Origin: Fasciola hepatica
Lineage: Eukaryota > Platyhelminthes > Trematoda > Plagiorchiida > Fasciolidae
Length of the DNA stretch: 64,000 nucleotides
Reading direction: 5' to 3'
Assembly: GCA_948099385.1 (NCBI GenBank)
Contig: CANUEZ040000205.1
Location: 2,852,001-2,916,000, forward strand
Both the position numbers and the translations under genes were made by a program. Below, piece by piece: positions 1 through 14,200 of this stretch (position 1 is the stretch's first letter; the number at the start of each line of letters is the position of its first letter). The notes under the pieces are model-generated. The model was not told where the DNA came from. It did no database searches and was given only the letters and a program-made list of their open reading frames with translations.

Positions 1-406
1 ACAGCTGTTTCATCCTTGTTCGGACTTCACTCATCAGCAGTGCTCATCGACCGAGCAACCACGGGGACTCCAACAACCGGTGAACCATTGTGAATCGAAC
101 AACTCAACAACACAAGGCTATCCGGGATCGCTATCAACGCTTTGTTCAACATCTACACTACATCATATATAGCACTCTTCCCAAACTGGCTTCAAATTTC
201 AATGGTAACAACCAGCTTCGCGCACACCGATCCACTCCTATGATGGATGACTTCTCTGTAGGGGCCTAAGTACAACCAACGCATTCCCAAATGAAAAACC
301 TACACAGCTTTCTTACTATGCATGCAATTGATTAGTAGTAGGAGATTAGATTAGATTAGATTTGTATTATAAGGTTCATCATGCAGCTTGAACGCTCAAC
401 TGAGCA

Positions 407-3400
407 TTGAAATCCATGGAAGCACTCACTGTACAGCTGTTTCATCCTTGTTCGGACTCGACTCATCAGCAGTGCACATCGACCGAGCAACCACGGGGAC
501 TCCAACAACCGGTGAACCATTGTGAATCGAACAACTCAACAACACAAGGCTATCCGGGATCGCTATCAACGCTTTGTTCAACATCTACACTACATCATAT
601 ATAGCACCCTTCCCAAACTGGCTTCAAATTTCAATGGTAACAACCAGCTTCGCGCACACCGATCGACTCTTGTGATGAATGACTTCTCTGTAGGGACCTA
701 AGTACAACCAACGCATTCCCAAATCAAAGACCTACACAGCTTCCTTACTATGCATGCAATTGATTAGTAGTAGGAGATTAGATTAGATTAGATTAGATTA
801 GATTAGATTTGTATAATATGATTGATCATGCTGCTCGAACGCTCAACTGAGCTTTGAAATCCATGGAAGCACTCACTGTACAGCTGTTTCATCCTTGTTC
901 GGACTTCACTCATCAGCAGTGCACATCGACCGAGCAACCACGGGGACTCCAACAACCGGTGAACCATTGTGAATCGAACAACGTAACAACACAAGTCTAT
1001 CCGGGATCGCTATCAACGCTTTGTTCAACATCTACACTACATCATATATAGCACCCTTCCAAAACTAGCTTCAAATTTGAATGGTAACAACCAGCTTCGC
1101 ACACACCGATCGACTCCTATGATGGATGACTTCTCTGTAGGGGCCTTACTACAACCAACGCATTCCCAAATGAAAAACCTAAACAGCTTCCTTACTATGC
1201 ATGCAACTGATTAGTAGTAGGAGATTAGATTAGATTAGATTAGATTAGATTTGTATAATATGATTGATCATGCTGCTCGAACGCTCAACTGAGCTTTGAA
1301 ATCCATGGAAGCACTCACTGTACAGCTGTTTCATCCTTGTTCGGAGTTCACTCATCAGCAGTGCTCATCGACCGAGCAACCACGGGGACTCCAACAAGCG
1401 GTGAACCATTGTGAATCGAACAACTCAACAACACAAGGCTATCCGGGATGGCTATCAACGCTTTGTTCAACATCTACAATACATCATATATAGCACCCTT
1501 CCAAAACTAGCTTCAAATTTGAATGGTAACAACCAGCTTCGCGCACACCAATCGACTCCTATGATGGATGACTTCTCTGTAGGGGCCTAAGTACAACCAA
1601 CGCATTCCCAAATGGAAAACCTACACAGCTTCCTTACTATGCATGCAATTGATTAGTAGTAGGAGATTAGATTAGATTAGATTAGATTAGATTAGATTTG
1701 TATAATATGATTGATCATGCAGCTTGAACGCTCAACTGAGCATTGAAATCCATGGAAGCACTCACTGTACAGCTGTTTCATCCTTGTTCGGACTTCACTC
1801 ATCAGCAGTGCTCATCGACCGAGCAACCACGGGCACTCCAACAACCGCTGAACCATTGTGAATCGAACAACTCAACAACATAATGATATCCGCGTTGGCT
1901 ATCAACGCTTTGTTCAACATCTACACTACATCATATATAGCACCCTTCCCAAACTGGCTTCAAATTTCAATGGTAACAACCAGCTTCGCACACACCGATC
2001 GAATCCTATGATGGATGACTTCTCTGTAGGGGCCTAAGTACAACCAACGCATTCCCAAATGATAAACCTACACAGCTTCCTTACTATGCATGCAATTGAT
2101 TAGTAGTAGGAGATTAGATCAGATTAGAGTAGATTAGATTTGTATAATATGATTGATCATGCAGCTTGAACGCTCAACTGATCATTGAAATCCATGGAAG
2201 CACTCACTGTACAGCTGTTTCATCCTTGTTCGGACTCGACTCAGCAGCAGTGCACATCGACCGAGCAACCACGGGGACTCCAACAACCGGTGAACCATTG
2301 TGAATCGAACAACTCAACAACACAAGGCTATCCGGGATCGCTATCAACGCTTTGTTCAACATCTACACTACATCATATATAGCATCCTTCCCAAACTGGC
2401 TTCAAATTTCAATGGTAACAACCAGCTTCGCATACACCGATCGACTCCTATGATGGATGACTTCTCTGTAGGGGCCTTACTACAACCAACGCATTCCCAA
2501 ATGAAAAACCTACACAGCTTCCTTACTATGCATGCAATTGATTAGTAGTAGGAGATTAGATTAGATTAGATTAGATTAGATTAGATTAGATTTGTATAAT
2601 ATGATTGATCATGCTGCTCGAACGCTCAACTGAGCATTGAAATCTATGGAAGCACTCACTGTACAGCTGTTTCATCCTTGTTCGGACTTCACTCATCAGC
2701 AGTGCACATCGACCGAGCAACCACGGGGACTCCAACAACCGGTGAACCATTGTGAATCGAACAACTTAACAACACAAGGCTATCCGGGATCGCTATCAAC
2801 GCTTTGTTCAACATCTACACTACATCATATATAGCATCCTTCCCAAACTGGCTTCAAATTTCAATGGTAACAACCAGCTTCGCATACACCGATCGACTCC
2901 TATGATGGATGACTTCTCTGTAGGGGCCTTACTACAACCAACGCATTCCCAAATGAAAAACCTACACAGCTTCCTTACTTTGCATGCAATTGATTAGTAG
3001 TAGGAGATTAGATTAGATTAGATTAGATTAGATTATATTAGATTTGTATAATATGATTGATCATGCTGCTCGAACGCTCAACTGAGCTTTGAAATCCATG
3101 GAAGCACTCACTGTACAGCTGTTTCATCCTTGTTCGGACTTCACTCATCAGCAGTGCTCATCGACCGAGCAACCACGGGGAATCCAACAAGCGGTGAACC
3201 ATTGTGAATCGAACAACTCAACAACACAAGGCTATCCGGGATGGCTATCAACGCTTTGTTCAACATCTACAATACATCATATATAGCACTCTTCCAAAAC
3301 TAGCTTCAAATTTGAATGGTAACAACCAGCTTCGCACACACCGTTCGAATCCTATGATGGATGAATTCTCTGTAGGGGCCTTACTACAACCAACGCATTC

Positions 3401-3911
3401 CCAAATGAAAAACCTACACAGCTTCCTTACTATGCATGCAATTGATTAGTAGTAGGAGATTAGATTAGATTAGATTAGATTAGATTAGATTAGATTAGAT
3501 TAGATTTGTATAATATGATTGATCATGCAGCTTGAACGCTCAACTGAGCATTGAAATCCATGGAAGCACTCACTGTACAGCTGTTTCATCCTTGTTCGGA
3601 CTCGACTCATCAGCAGTGCTCATCGACCGAGCAACCACGGGGACTCCAACAACCGGTGAACCATTGTGAATCGAACAACTCAACAACACAAGGCTATCCG
3701 GGATCGCTATCAACGCTTTGTTCAACATCTACACTACATCATATATAGCACCCTTCCAAAACTAGCTTCAAATTTGAATGGTAACAACCAGCTTCGCGCA
3801 CACCGATCGACTCCTATGATGGATGACTTCTCTGTAGGGGCCTTACTACAACCAACGCATTCCCAAATGAAAAACCTACACAGCTTCCTTACTATGCATG
3901 CAATTGATTAG
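407..3911. repeat. Four-unit higher-order repeat inside array 1
   Basis: Units starting near 407, 854 and 1296 carry the same diagnostic variants as units near 2185, 2637 and 3089, about 1.78-1.79 kb (four units) downstream. For example, the third unit of each block shares the tcaacaagcggtgaacc and catctacaatac variants and the Asp/Glu-type change next to the stem II region. This indicates duplication of a four-unit block followed by a few point changes. Judged by eye from shared rare variants, not from an alignment score. Confidence 0.6.
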
Positions 3912-6900
3912 TAGTAGGAGATTAGATTAGATTAGATTTGTATTATATGATTGATCATGCAACTTGAACGCTCAACTGAGCATTGAAATCCATGGAAGCA
4001 CTCAGTGTACAGCTGTTTCATCCTTGTTCGGACTCGACTCATCAGCAGTGCACATCGACCGAGCAACCACGGGGACTCCAACAACCGGTGAACCATTGTG
4101 AATCGAACAACTCAACAACACAAGGCTATCCGGGATGGCTATCAACGCTTTGTTCAACATCTAAACTACATCATATATAGCACCCTTCCAGAACTAGCTT
4201 CAAATTTGAATGGTAACAACCAGCTTCAAGCACACCGATCGACTCTTATGATGAATGACTTCTCTGTAGGGACCTAAGTACAACCAACACATTCCCAAAT
4301 CAAAGACCTACACAGCTTCCTTACTATGCATGCAATTGATTAGTAGTAGGAGATTAGATTAGATTAGATTAGATTAGATTAGATTAGATTTGTATAATAT
4401 GATTGATCATGCTGCTCGAACGCTCAACTGAGCTTTGAAATCCATGGAAGCACTCACTGTACAGCTGTTTGATCCTTGTTCGGACTTCACTCATCAGCAG
4501 TGCACATCGACCGAGCAACCACGGGGACTCCAACAACCGGTGAACCATTGTGAATCGAACAACTCAACAACACAAGGCTATCCGGGATGGCTATCAACGC
4601 TTTGTTCAACATCTACACTACATCATATATAGCACCCTTCCCAAACTGGCTTCAAATTTCAATGGTAACAACCAGCTTCGCACACACCGATCGACTCCTA
4701 TGATGGATGACTTCTCTGTAGGGGCCTAAGTACAACCAACGCATTCCCAAATGAAAAACCTACACAGCTTCCTTACTATGCATGCAATTGATTAGTAGTA
4801 GGAGATTAGATTAGATTAGATTAGATTAGATTTGTATAATATGATTGATCATGCAGCTTGAACGCTCAACTGAGCATTGAAATCCATGGAAGCACTCACT
4901 GTACAGCTGTTTCATCCTTGTTCGGACTCGACTCATCAGCAGTGCACATCGACCGAGCAACCACGGGGACTCCAACAACCGCTGAACCATTGTGAATCGA
5001 ACAACTCAACAACATAATGATATCCGGGTTGGCTATCAACGCTTTGTTCAACATCTACACTACATCATATATAGCACCCTTCCCAAACTGGCTTCAAATT
5101 TCAATGGTAACAACCAGCTTCGCGCACACCAATCGACTCCTATGATGGATGACTTCTCTGTAGGGGCCTAAGTACAACCAACGCATTCCCAAATGGAAAA
5201 CCTACACAGCTTCCTTACTATGCATGCAATTGATTAGTAGTAGGAGATTAGATTAGATTAGATTAGATTTGATTTGTATAATATGATTGATCATGCAGCT
5301 TGAACGCTCAACTGAGCATTGAAATCCATGGAAGCACTCAGTGTACAGCTGTTTCATCCTTGTTCGGACTCGACTCAGCAGCAGTGCACATCGACCGAGC
5401 AACCACGGGGACTCCAACAACCGGTGAACCATTGTGAATCGAACAACTCAACAACACAAGGCTATCCGGGATGGCTATCAACGCTTTGTTCAACATCTAC
5501 ACTACATCATATATAGCATCCTTCCCAAACTGGCTTCAAATTTCAATGGTAACAACCAGCTTCGCGCACACCGATCGACTCCTATGATGGATGACTTCTC
5601 TGTAGGGACCTAAGTACAACCAACGCATTCCCAAATGAAAAACCTACACAGCTTCCTTACTATGCATGCAATTGATTAGTAGTAGGAGATTAGATTAGAT
5701 TAGATTAGATTAGATTAGATTTGTATAATATGATTGATCATGCTGCTCGAACGCTCAACTGAGCTTTGAAATCCATGGAAGCACTCACTGTACAGCTGTT
5801 TCATCCTTGTTCGGACTTCACTCATCAGCAGTGCACATCGACCGAGCAACCACGGGGACTCCAACAACCCGTGAACCATTGTGAATCGAACAACTCAACA
5901 ACATAATGATATCCGGGTTGGCTATCAACGCTTTGTTCAACATCTACACTACATCATATATAGCACCCTTCCCAAACTGGCTTCAAATTTCAATAGCAAC
6001 AACCAGCTTCGCGCACACCAATCGACTCCTATGATGGATGACTTCTCTGTAGGGGCCTTAGTACAACCAACGCATTCCCAAATGGAAAACCTACACAGCT
6101 TCCTTACTATGCATGCAATTGATTAGTAGTAGGATATTAGATTAGATTAGATTAGATTAGATTAGATTAGATTTGTATAATATGATTGATCATGCAGCTT
6201 GAACGCTCAACTGAGCATTGAAATCCATGGAAGCACTCACTGTAAAGCTGTTTCATCCTTGTTCGGACTAGACTCATCAGCAGTGCTCATCGACCGAGCA
6301 ACCACGGGGACTCCAACAACCGGTGAACGATTGTGAATCGAACAACTCAACAACACAAGGCTATCCGGGATTGCTATCAACGCTTTGTTCAACATCTACA
6401 CTACATCATATATAGCACCCTTCCCAAACTGGCTTCAAATTTCAATGGCAACAACCAGCTTCAAGCACACCGATCGACTCTTATGATGAATGACTTCTCT
6501 GTAGGGACCTAAGTACAAACAACGCATTCCCAAATGAAAAACCTACACAGCTTCCTTACTATGCATGCAATTGATTAGTAGTAGGAGATTAGATTAGATT
6601 AGATTAGATTAGATTTGTATAATATGATTGATCATGCTGCTCGAACGCTCAACTGAGCATTGAAATCCATGGAAGCACTCAGTGTACAGCTGTTTCATCC
6701 TTGTTCGGACTTCACTCATCAGCAGTGCTCATCGACCGAGCAACCACGGGGACTCCAACAACCGGTGAACCATTGTGAATCGAACAACTCAACAACACAA
6801 GGCTATCCGGGATCGCTATCAACGCTTTGTTCAACATCTAAACTACATCATATATAGCACCCTTCCAAAACTAGCTTCAAATTTCAATGGTAACAACCAG

Positions 6901-9900
6901 CTTCGCACACACCAATCGACTCCTATGATGGATGACTTCTCTGTAGGGGCCTAAGTACAACCAACGCATTCCCAAATGAAAAACCTACACAGCTTCCTTA
7001 CTATGCATGCAATTGATTAGTAGTAGGAGATTAGATTAGATTAGATTAGATTAGATTTGTATAATATGATTGATCATGCAGCTTGAACGCTCAACTGAGC
7101 ATTGAAATCCATGGAAGCACTCACTGTACAGCTGTTTCATCCTTGTTCGGACTCGACTCATCAGCAGTGCACATCGACCGAGCAACCACGGGGACTCCAA
7201 CAACCGGTGAACCATTGTGAATCGAACAACTCAACAACACAAGGCTATCCGGGATGGCTATCAACGCATTGTTCAACATCTAAACTACATCATATATAGC
7301 ACCCTTCCCAAACTGGATTCAAAATTGAATGGTAACAAACAGCTTCGCACACACCAATCGACTCCTATGATGGATGACTTCTCTGTAGGGGCCTAAGTAC
7401 AACCAACGCATTCCCAAATGAAAAACCTACACAGCTTCCTTACTATGCATGCAATTGATTAGTAGTAGGAGATTAGATTAGATTAGATTAGATTAGATTA
7501 GATTAGATTAGATTTGTATAATATGATTGATCATGCAGCTTGAACGCTCAACTGAGCATTGAAATCCATGGAAGCACTCACTGTACAGCTGTTTCATCCT
7601 TGTTCGGGCTAGACTCATCAGCAGTGCTCATCGACCGAGCAACCACAGGGACTCCAACAACCCGTGAACCATTGTGAATCGAACAACTCAACAACACAAG
7701 GCTATCCGGGATGGCTATCAACGCTTTGTTCAACATCTACACTACATCATATATAGCACCCTTCCCAAACTGGCTTCAAATTTCAATGGTAACAACCAGC
7801 TTCGCGCACACCGATCGACTCTTATGATGAATGACTTCTCTGTAGGGGCCTGAGTACAACCAACGCATTCCCAAATGAAAAACCTACACAGCTTCCTTAC
7901 TATGCATGCAATTGATTAGTAGTAGGAGATTAGATTAGATTAGATTAGATTAGATTAGATTTGTATAATATGATTGATCATGCTGCTCGAACGCTCAACT
8001 GAGCATTGAAATCCATGGAAGCACTCACTGTAAAGCTGTTTCATCCTTGTTCGGACTAGACTCATCAGCAGTGCTCATCGACCGAGCAACCACGGGGACT
8101 CCAACAACCGGTGAACCATTGTGAATCGAACAACTGAACAACACAAGGCTATCCGGGATGGCTATCAACGCTTTGTTCAACATCTACACTACATCATATA
8201 TAGCACCCTTCCCAAACTGGCTTCAAATTTCAATGGTAACAACCAGCTTCGCGCACACCGATCGACTCCTATGATGGATGACTTCTCTGTAGGGGCCTTA
8301 CTACAACCAACGCATTCCCAAATGAAAAACCTACACAGCTTCCTTACTATGCATGCAATTGATTAGTAGTAGGAGATTAGATTAGATTAGATTAGATTAG
8401 ATTTGTATAATATGATTGATCATGCAGCTTGAACGCTCAACTGAGCATTGAAATCCATGGAAGCACTCACTGTACAGCTGTTTCATCCTTGTTCGGACTC
8501 GACTCATCAGCAGTGCACATCGACCGAGCAACCACGGGGACTCCAACAACCGGTGAACCATTGTGAATCGAACAACTCAACAACACAAGTATATCCGGGA
8601 TCGCTATCAACGCTTTGTTCAACATCTACACTACATCATATATAGCATCCTTCCCAAACTGGCTTCAAATTTCAATGGTAACAACCAGCTTCGCGCACAC
8701 CAATCGACTCCTATGATGGATGACTTCTCTGTAGGGGCCTAATTACAACCAACGCATTCCCAAATGAAAAACCTACACAGCTTCCTTACTATGCATGCAA
8801 TTGATTAGTAGTAGGAGATTAGATTAGATTAGATTAGATTAGATTTGTATATAATGATTGATCATGCAGCTTGAACGCTCAACTGAGCATTGAAATCCAT
8901 GGAAGCACTCACTGTACAGCTGTTTCATCCTTGTTCGGACTAGACTCATCAGCTGTGCTCATCGACCGAGCAACCACGGGGACTCCAACAACCCGTGAAC
9001 CATTGTGAATCGAACAACTTAACAACACAAGGATATCCGGGATGGCTATCAACGCTTTGTTCAACATCTACACTACATCATTTATAGCACCCTTCCCAAA
9101 CTGGATTCAAAATTGAATGGTAACAACCAGCTTCGCACAAACCGATCGACTCCTATGATGGATGACTTCTCTGTAGGGGCCTAAGTACAACCAACGCATT
9201 CCCAAATGAAAAACCTACACAGCTTCCTTACTATGCATGCAATTGATTAGTAGTAGGAGATTAGATTAGATTAGATTAGATTAGATTAGATTAGATTAGA
9301 TTTGTATAATATGATTGATCATGCAGCTTGAACGCTCAACTGAGCATTGAAATCCATGGAAGCACTCACTGTACAGCTGTTTCATCCTCGTTCGGACTAG
9401 ACTCATCAGCAGTGCACATCGACTGAGCAACAACTGGTACATCAACAACCCGTGAACCATTGTGAATCGAACAACTCAACAACACAAGGCTATCCGGGAT
9501 GGCTATCAACGCTTTGTTCAACATCTACACTACATCATATATAGCGCCCTTCCCAAACTGGCTTCAAATTTCAATGGTAACAACCAGCTTCGCGCACACT
9601 GATCGACTCCCATTATGGATGACTTCTCTGTAGGGGCCTAAGTACAACCAACGCATTCCCAAATGAAAAGCCTACACAGCTTCCTTACTATGCATGCAAT
9701 TGATTTGTAGTAGGAGATTAGAATAGATTAGATTAGATTTGTATAATATGATTGATCATGCAGCTTGAACGCTCAACTGAGCATTGAAATCCATGGAAGC
9801 ACTGTACAGATGTTTCATCCTTGTTCGGACTCGACTCTTCAGCAGTGCACATCGACCGAGCAACCATGGGGACTCCAACAACCGGTGAACCATTGTGAAT

Positions 9901-10981
9901 CGAACAACTCAACAACATAATGATATCCGGGTTGGCTATCAACGCTTTGTTCAACATCTACACCACATCATATATAGCACCCTTCCCAAACTGGCTTCAA
10001 ATTTCAATGGTAACAACCAGCTCCGCGCACACCAATCGACTCCTATGATGGATGACTTCTCTGTAGGGGCCTAAGTACAACCAACGCATTCCCAAATGGA
10101 AAACCTACACAGCTTCCTTACTATGCATGCAATTGATTAGTAGTAGGAGATTAGATTAGATTAGATTTGTATAATATGATTGATCATGCAGCTTGAACGC
10201 TCAACTGAGCATTGAAATCCATGGAAGCACTCACTGTACAGCTGTTTCATCCATGTTCGGACTCGACTCATCAGCAGTGCACATCGACCGAGCAACCAAG
10301 GGGACTCCAACAACCGCTGAACCATTGTGAATCGAACAACTCAACAACACAAGGCTATCCGGGATGGCTATCAACGCTTTGTTCAACATCTACACTACAT
10401 CATATATAGCACCCTTCCCAAACTGGCTTCAAATTTCAATGGTAACAACCAGCTTCGCGCACACCGATCGATTCCTATGATGGATGACTTCTCTGTAGGG
10501 GCCTAAGTACAACCAACGCATTCCCAAATGAAAAACCTACACAGCTTCCTTACTATGCATGCAATTGATTAGTAGTAGGAGATTAGATTAGATTACATTA
10601 GATTAGATTAGATTAGATTTGTATAATATGATTGATCATGCAGCTTGAACGCTCAACTGAGCATTGAAATCCATGGAAGCACTCAGTGTACAGCTGTTTC
10701 ATCCTTGTTCGGACTTCACTCATCAGCAGTGCTCATCGACCGAGCAACCACGGGGACTCCAACAACCGGTGAACCATTGTGAATCGAACAACTCAACAAC
10801 ACAAGGCTATCCGGGTTGGCTATGAACGCTTTGTTCAACATCTACACTACATCATATATAGCACTCTTCCCAAAGTGGCTCCAAATTTCAATGGTAATAA
10901 CCAGCTTCGCGCACACCGATCGACTCCTATGATAATGACTTCTCTGTAGGGGCCTCAGTACAACCAACGCATTCCCAAATG

Positions 10982-10986
10982 AAAAA
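10982..10986 (-). terminator. T5 run, candidate Pol III terminator of an array 1 unit
   Basis: On the minus strand this is the first run of four or more T downstream of the A box at 11270-11280, about 130 nt past the ribozyme cleavage site. Pol III stops at T4 or longer runs. The same T5 lies at the same place in most units; some units have TTTATC or T4 instead. Function is inferred. Confidence 0.5.
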
Positions 10987-11114
10987 CCTACACAGCTTCC
11001 TTACTATGCATGCAATTGATTAGTAGTAGGAGATTAGATTAGATTAGATTTGTATAATATGATTGATCATGCAGCTTGAACGCTCAACTGAGCATTGAAA
11101 TCCATGGAAGCACT

Positions 11115-11162
11115 CACTGTACAGCTGTTTCATCCTTGTTCGGACTCGACTCATCAGCAGTG
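11115..11162 (-). ncRNA. Hammerhead ribozyme motif (worked example, array 1)
   Basis: On the minus strand: CACUG (stem I, 5' strand), CUGAUGA core, a 19-nt stem II region, GAAA, then CAGCUGU, A as the cleavable H17, and CAGUG (stem I, 3' strand). All invariant hammerhead core positions are present: C3-A9, G12-A14, the A15.1-U16.1 pair, C15.2-G16.2, and H17 = A giving a GUA triplet. Stem III is ACAG/CUGU with no loop. Stem II is weak: G-U, U-A, C-G, or in a shifted register GUCC/GGAU closed by GAACAA. Stem I is either five pairs (CACUG/CAGUG) or two pairs, a 4-nt bulge and four pairs (GCAC/GUGC). Equivalent motifs occur in nearly every unit. Cleavage activity is predicted only. Confidence 0.75.
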
Positions 11163-11211
11163 CACATCGACCGAGCAACCACGGGGACTCCAACAACCGG
11201 TGAACCATTGT

Positions 11212-11220
11212 GAATCGAAC
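11212..11220 (-). promoter_or_regulatory. Pol III B box (example, array 1)
   Basis: Minus-strand GTTCGATTC fits the B box consensus GWTCRANNC at every position. It lies about 49 nt downstream of the A box and about 50 nt upstream of the ribozyme. It is one of the most constant segments of the satellite. Confidence 0.6.
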
Positions 11221-11269
11221 AACTCAACAACACAAGGCTGTCCGGGATGGCTATCAACGCTTTGTTCAA

Positions 11270-11280
11270 CATCTACACTA
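11270..11280 (-). promoter_or_regulatory. Pol III A box (example, array 1)
   Basis: Minus-strand TAGTGTAGATG fits TRGYNNARNNG at all fixed positions. A TATATAT stretch sits just upstream in transcription sense. Most units keep it; the common catctaaacta variant changes only a free N position, whereas catctacaatac and catccacacta variants break the consensus. Confidence 0.6.
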
Positions 11281-14200
11281 CATCATATATAGCACCCTTC
11301 CCAAACTGGATTCAAAATTGAATGTTAACAATCAGCTTCGCACAAACCGATCGACTCCTATGATGGATGACTTCTCTGTAGGGGCCTAAGTACAACCAAC
11401 GCATTCCCAAATGAAAAACCTACACAGCTTCCTTACTATGCATGCAATTGATTAGTAGTAGGAGATTAGATTAGATTACATTAGATTAGATTAGATTAGA
11501 TTTGTATAATATGATTGATCATGCAGCTTGAACGCTCAACTGAGCATTGAAATCCATGGAAGCACTCACTGTACAGCTGTTTCATCCTTGTTCGGACTCG
11601 ACTCATCAGCAGTGCACATCGACCGAGCAACCACGGGGAATCCAACAACCCGTGAACCATTGTGAATCGAACAACTTAACAACACAAGGCTATCCGAGAT
11701 GGCTATCAACGCTTTGTTCAACATCTAAACTACATCATATATAGCACCCTTCCCAAACTGGATTCAAAATTGAATGGCAAAAACCAGCTTCGCACAAACC
11801 GATCGACTCCTATGATGGATGAATTCTCTGTAGGCGCCTCAGTACAACCAACGCATTCCCAAATGAAAAACCTACACAGCTTCCTTACTATGCATGCAAT
11901 TGATTAGTAGTAGGAGATTAGATTAGATTAGATTAGATTAGATTTGTATAATATGAGTGATCATGCAGCTTGAACGCTCAACTGAGCATTGAAATCCATG
12001 GAAGCACTCAGTGTACAGCTGTTTCATCCTTGTTCGGACTCGACTCATCAGCAGTGCACATCGACCGAGCAACCACGGGCACTCCAACAACCGGTGAACC
12101 ATTGTGAATCGAACAACTCAACAACACAAGGCTATCCGGGATCGCTATCAACGCTTTGTTCAACATCTACACTACATCATTTATAGCACCCTTCCCAAAC
12201 TGGCTTCAAATTTCAATTGTAACAACCAGCTTCGCGCACACCGATCGACTCCTATGATGGATGACTTCTCTGTAGGGGCCTCAGTACAACCAACGCATTC
12301 CCAAATGAAAAACCTACACAGCTTCCTTACTATGCATGCAATTGATTAGTAGTAGGAGATTAGATTAGATTAGATTAGATTAGATTTGTATAATATGATT
12401 GATCATGCAGCTTGAACGCTCAACTGAGCATTGAAATCCATGGAAGCACTGTACAGATGTTTCATCCTTGTTCGGACTCGACTCTTCAGCAGTGCACATC
12501 GACCGAGCAACCATGGGGACTCCAACAACCGGTGAACCATTGTGAATCGAACAACTCAACAACACAACGATATCCGGGTTGGCTATCAACGCTTTGTTCA
12601 ACATCTACACTACATCATATATAGCAACCTTCCCAAACTGGCTTCAAATTTCAATGGTAACAACCAGCTCCGCGCACACCAATCGACTCCTATGATGGAT
12701 GACTTCTCTGTAGGGGCCTAAGTACAACCAACGCATTCCCAAATGGAAAACCTACACAGCTTCCTTACTATGCATGCAATTGATTAGTAGTAGGAGATTA
12801 GATTAGATTAGATTTGTATAATATGATTGATCATGCAGCTTGAACGCTCAACTGAGCATTGAAATCCATGGAAGCACTCACTGTACAGCTGTTTCATCCA
12901 TGTTCGGACTCGACTCATCAGCAGTGCACATCGACCGAGCAACCACGGGGACTCCAACAACCGGTGAACCATTGTGAATCGAACAACTCAACAACACAAG
13001 GCTATCCGGGATGGCTATCAACGCTTTGTTCAACATCTACACTACATCATATATAGCACCCTTCCCAAACTGGCTTCAAATTTCAATGGTAACAACCAGC
13101 TTCGCGCACACCGATCGATTCCTATGATGGATGACTTCTCTGTAGGGGCCTAAGGACAACCAACGCATTCCCAAATGAAAAACCTACACAGCTTCCTTAC
13201 TATGCATGCAATTGATTAGTAGTAGGAGATTAGATTAGATTAGATTAGATTAGATCAGATTAGATTTGTATAATATGATTGATCATGCAGCTTGAACGCT
13301 CAACTGAGCATTGAAATCCATGGAAGCACTCAGTGTACAGCTGTTTCATCCTTGTTCGGACTCGACTCATCAGCAGTGCACATCGACCGAGCAACCACGG
13401 GGACTCCAACAACCGGTGAACCATTGTGAATCGAACAACTCAACAACACAAGGCTGTCCGGGATGGCTATCAACGCTTTGTTCAACATCTACACTACATC
13501 ATATATAGCACCCTTCCCAAACTGGATTCAAAATTGAATGTTAACAAACAGCTTCGCACAAACCGATCGACTCATATGATGGATGACTTCTCTGTAGGGG
13601 CCTAAGTACAACCAACGCATTCCCAAATGAAAAACCTACACAGCTTCCTTACTATGCATGCAATTGATTAGTAGTAGGAGATTAGATTAGATTAGATTAG
13701 ATTAGATTAGATTAGATTTGTATAATATGATTGATCATGCAGCTTGAACGCTCAACTGAGCATTGAAATCCATGGAAGCACTCACTGTACAGCTGTTTCA
13801 TCCTTGTTCGGACTCGACTCATCAGCAGTGCACATCGACCGAGCAACCACGGGGACTCCAACAACCGGTGAACCATTGTGAATCGAACAACTCAACAACA
13901 CAAGGCTATCCGGGATGGCTATCAACGCTTTGTTCAACATCTAAACTACATCATATATAGCACCCTTCCCAAACTGGATTCAAAATTGAATGGCAACAAC
14001 CAGCTTCGCGCACACCGATCGACTCCTATGATGGATGAATTCTCTGTAGGCGCCTCAGTACAACCAACGCATTCCCAAATGAAAAACCTACACAGCTTCC
14101 TTACTATGCATGCAATTGATTAGTAGTAGGAGATTAGATTAGATTAGATTAGATTAGATTTGTATAATATGAGTGATCATGCAGCTTGAACGCTCAACTG

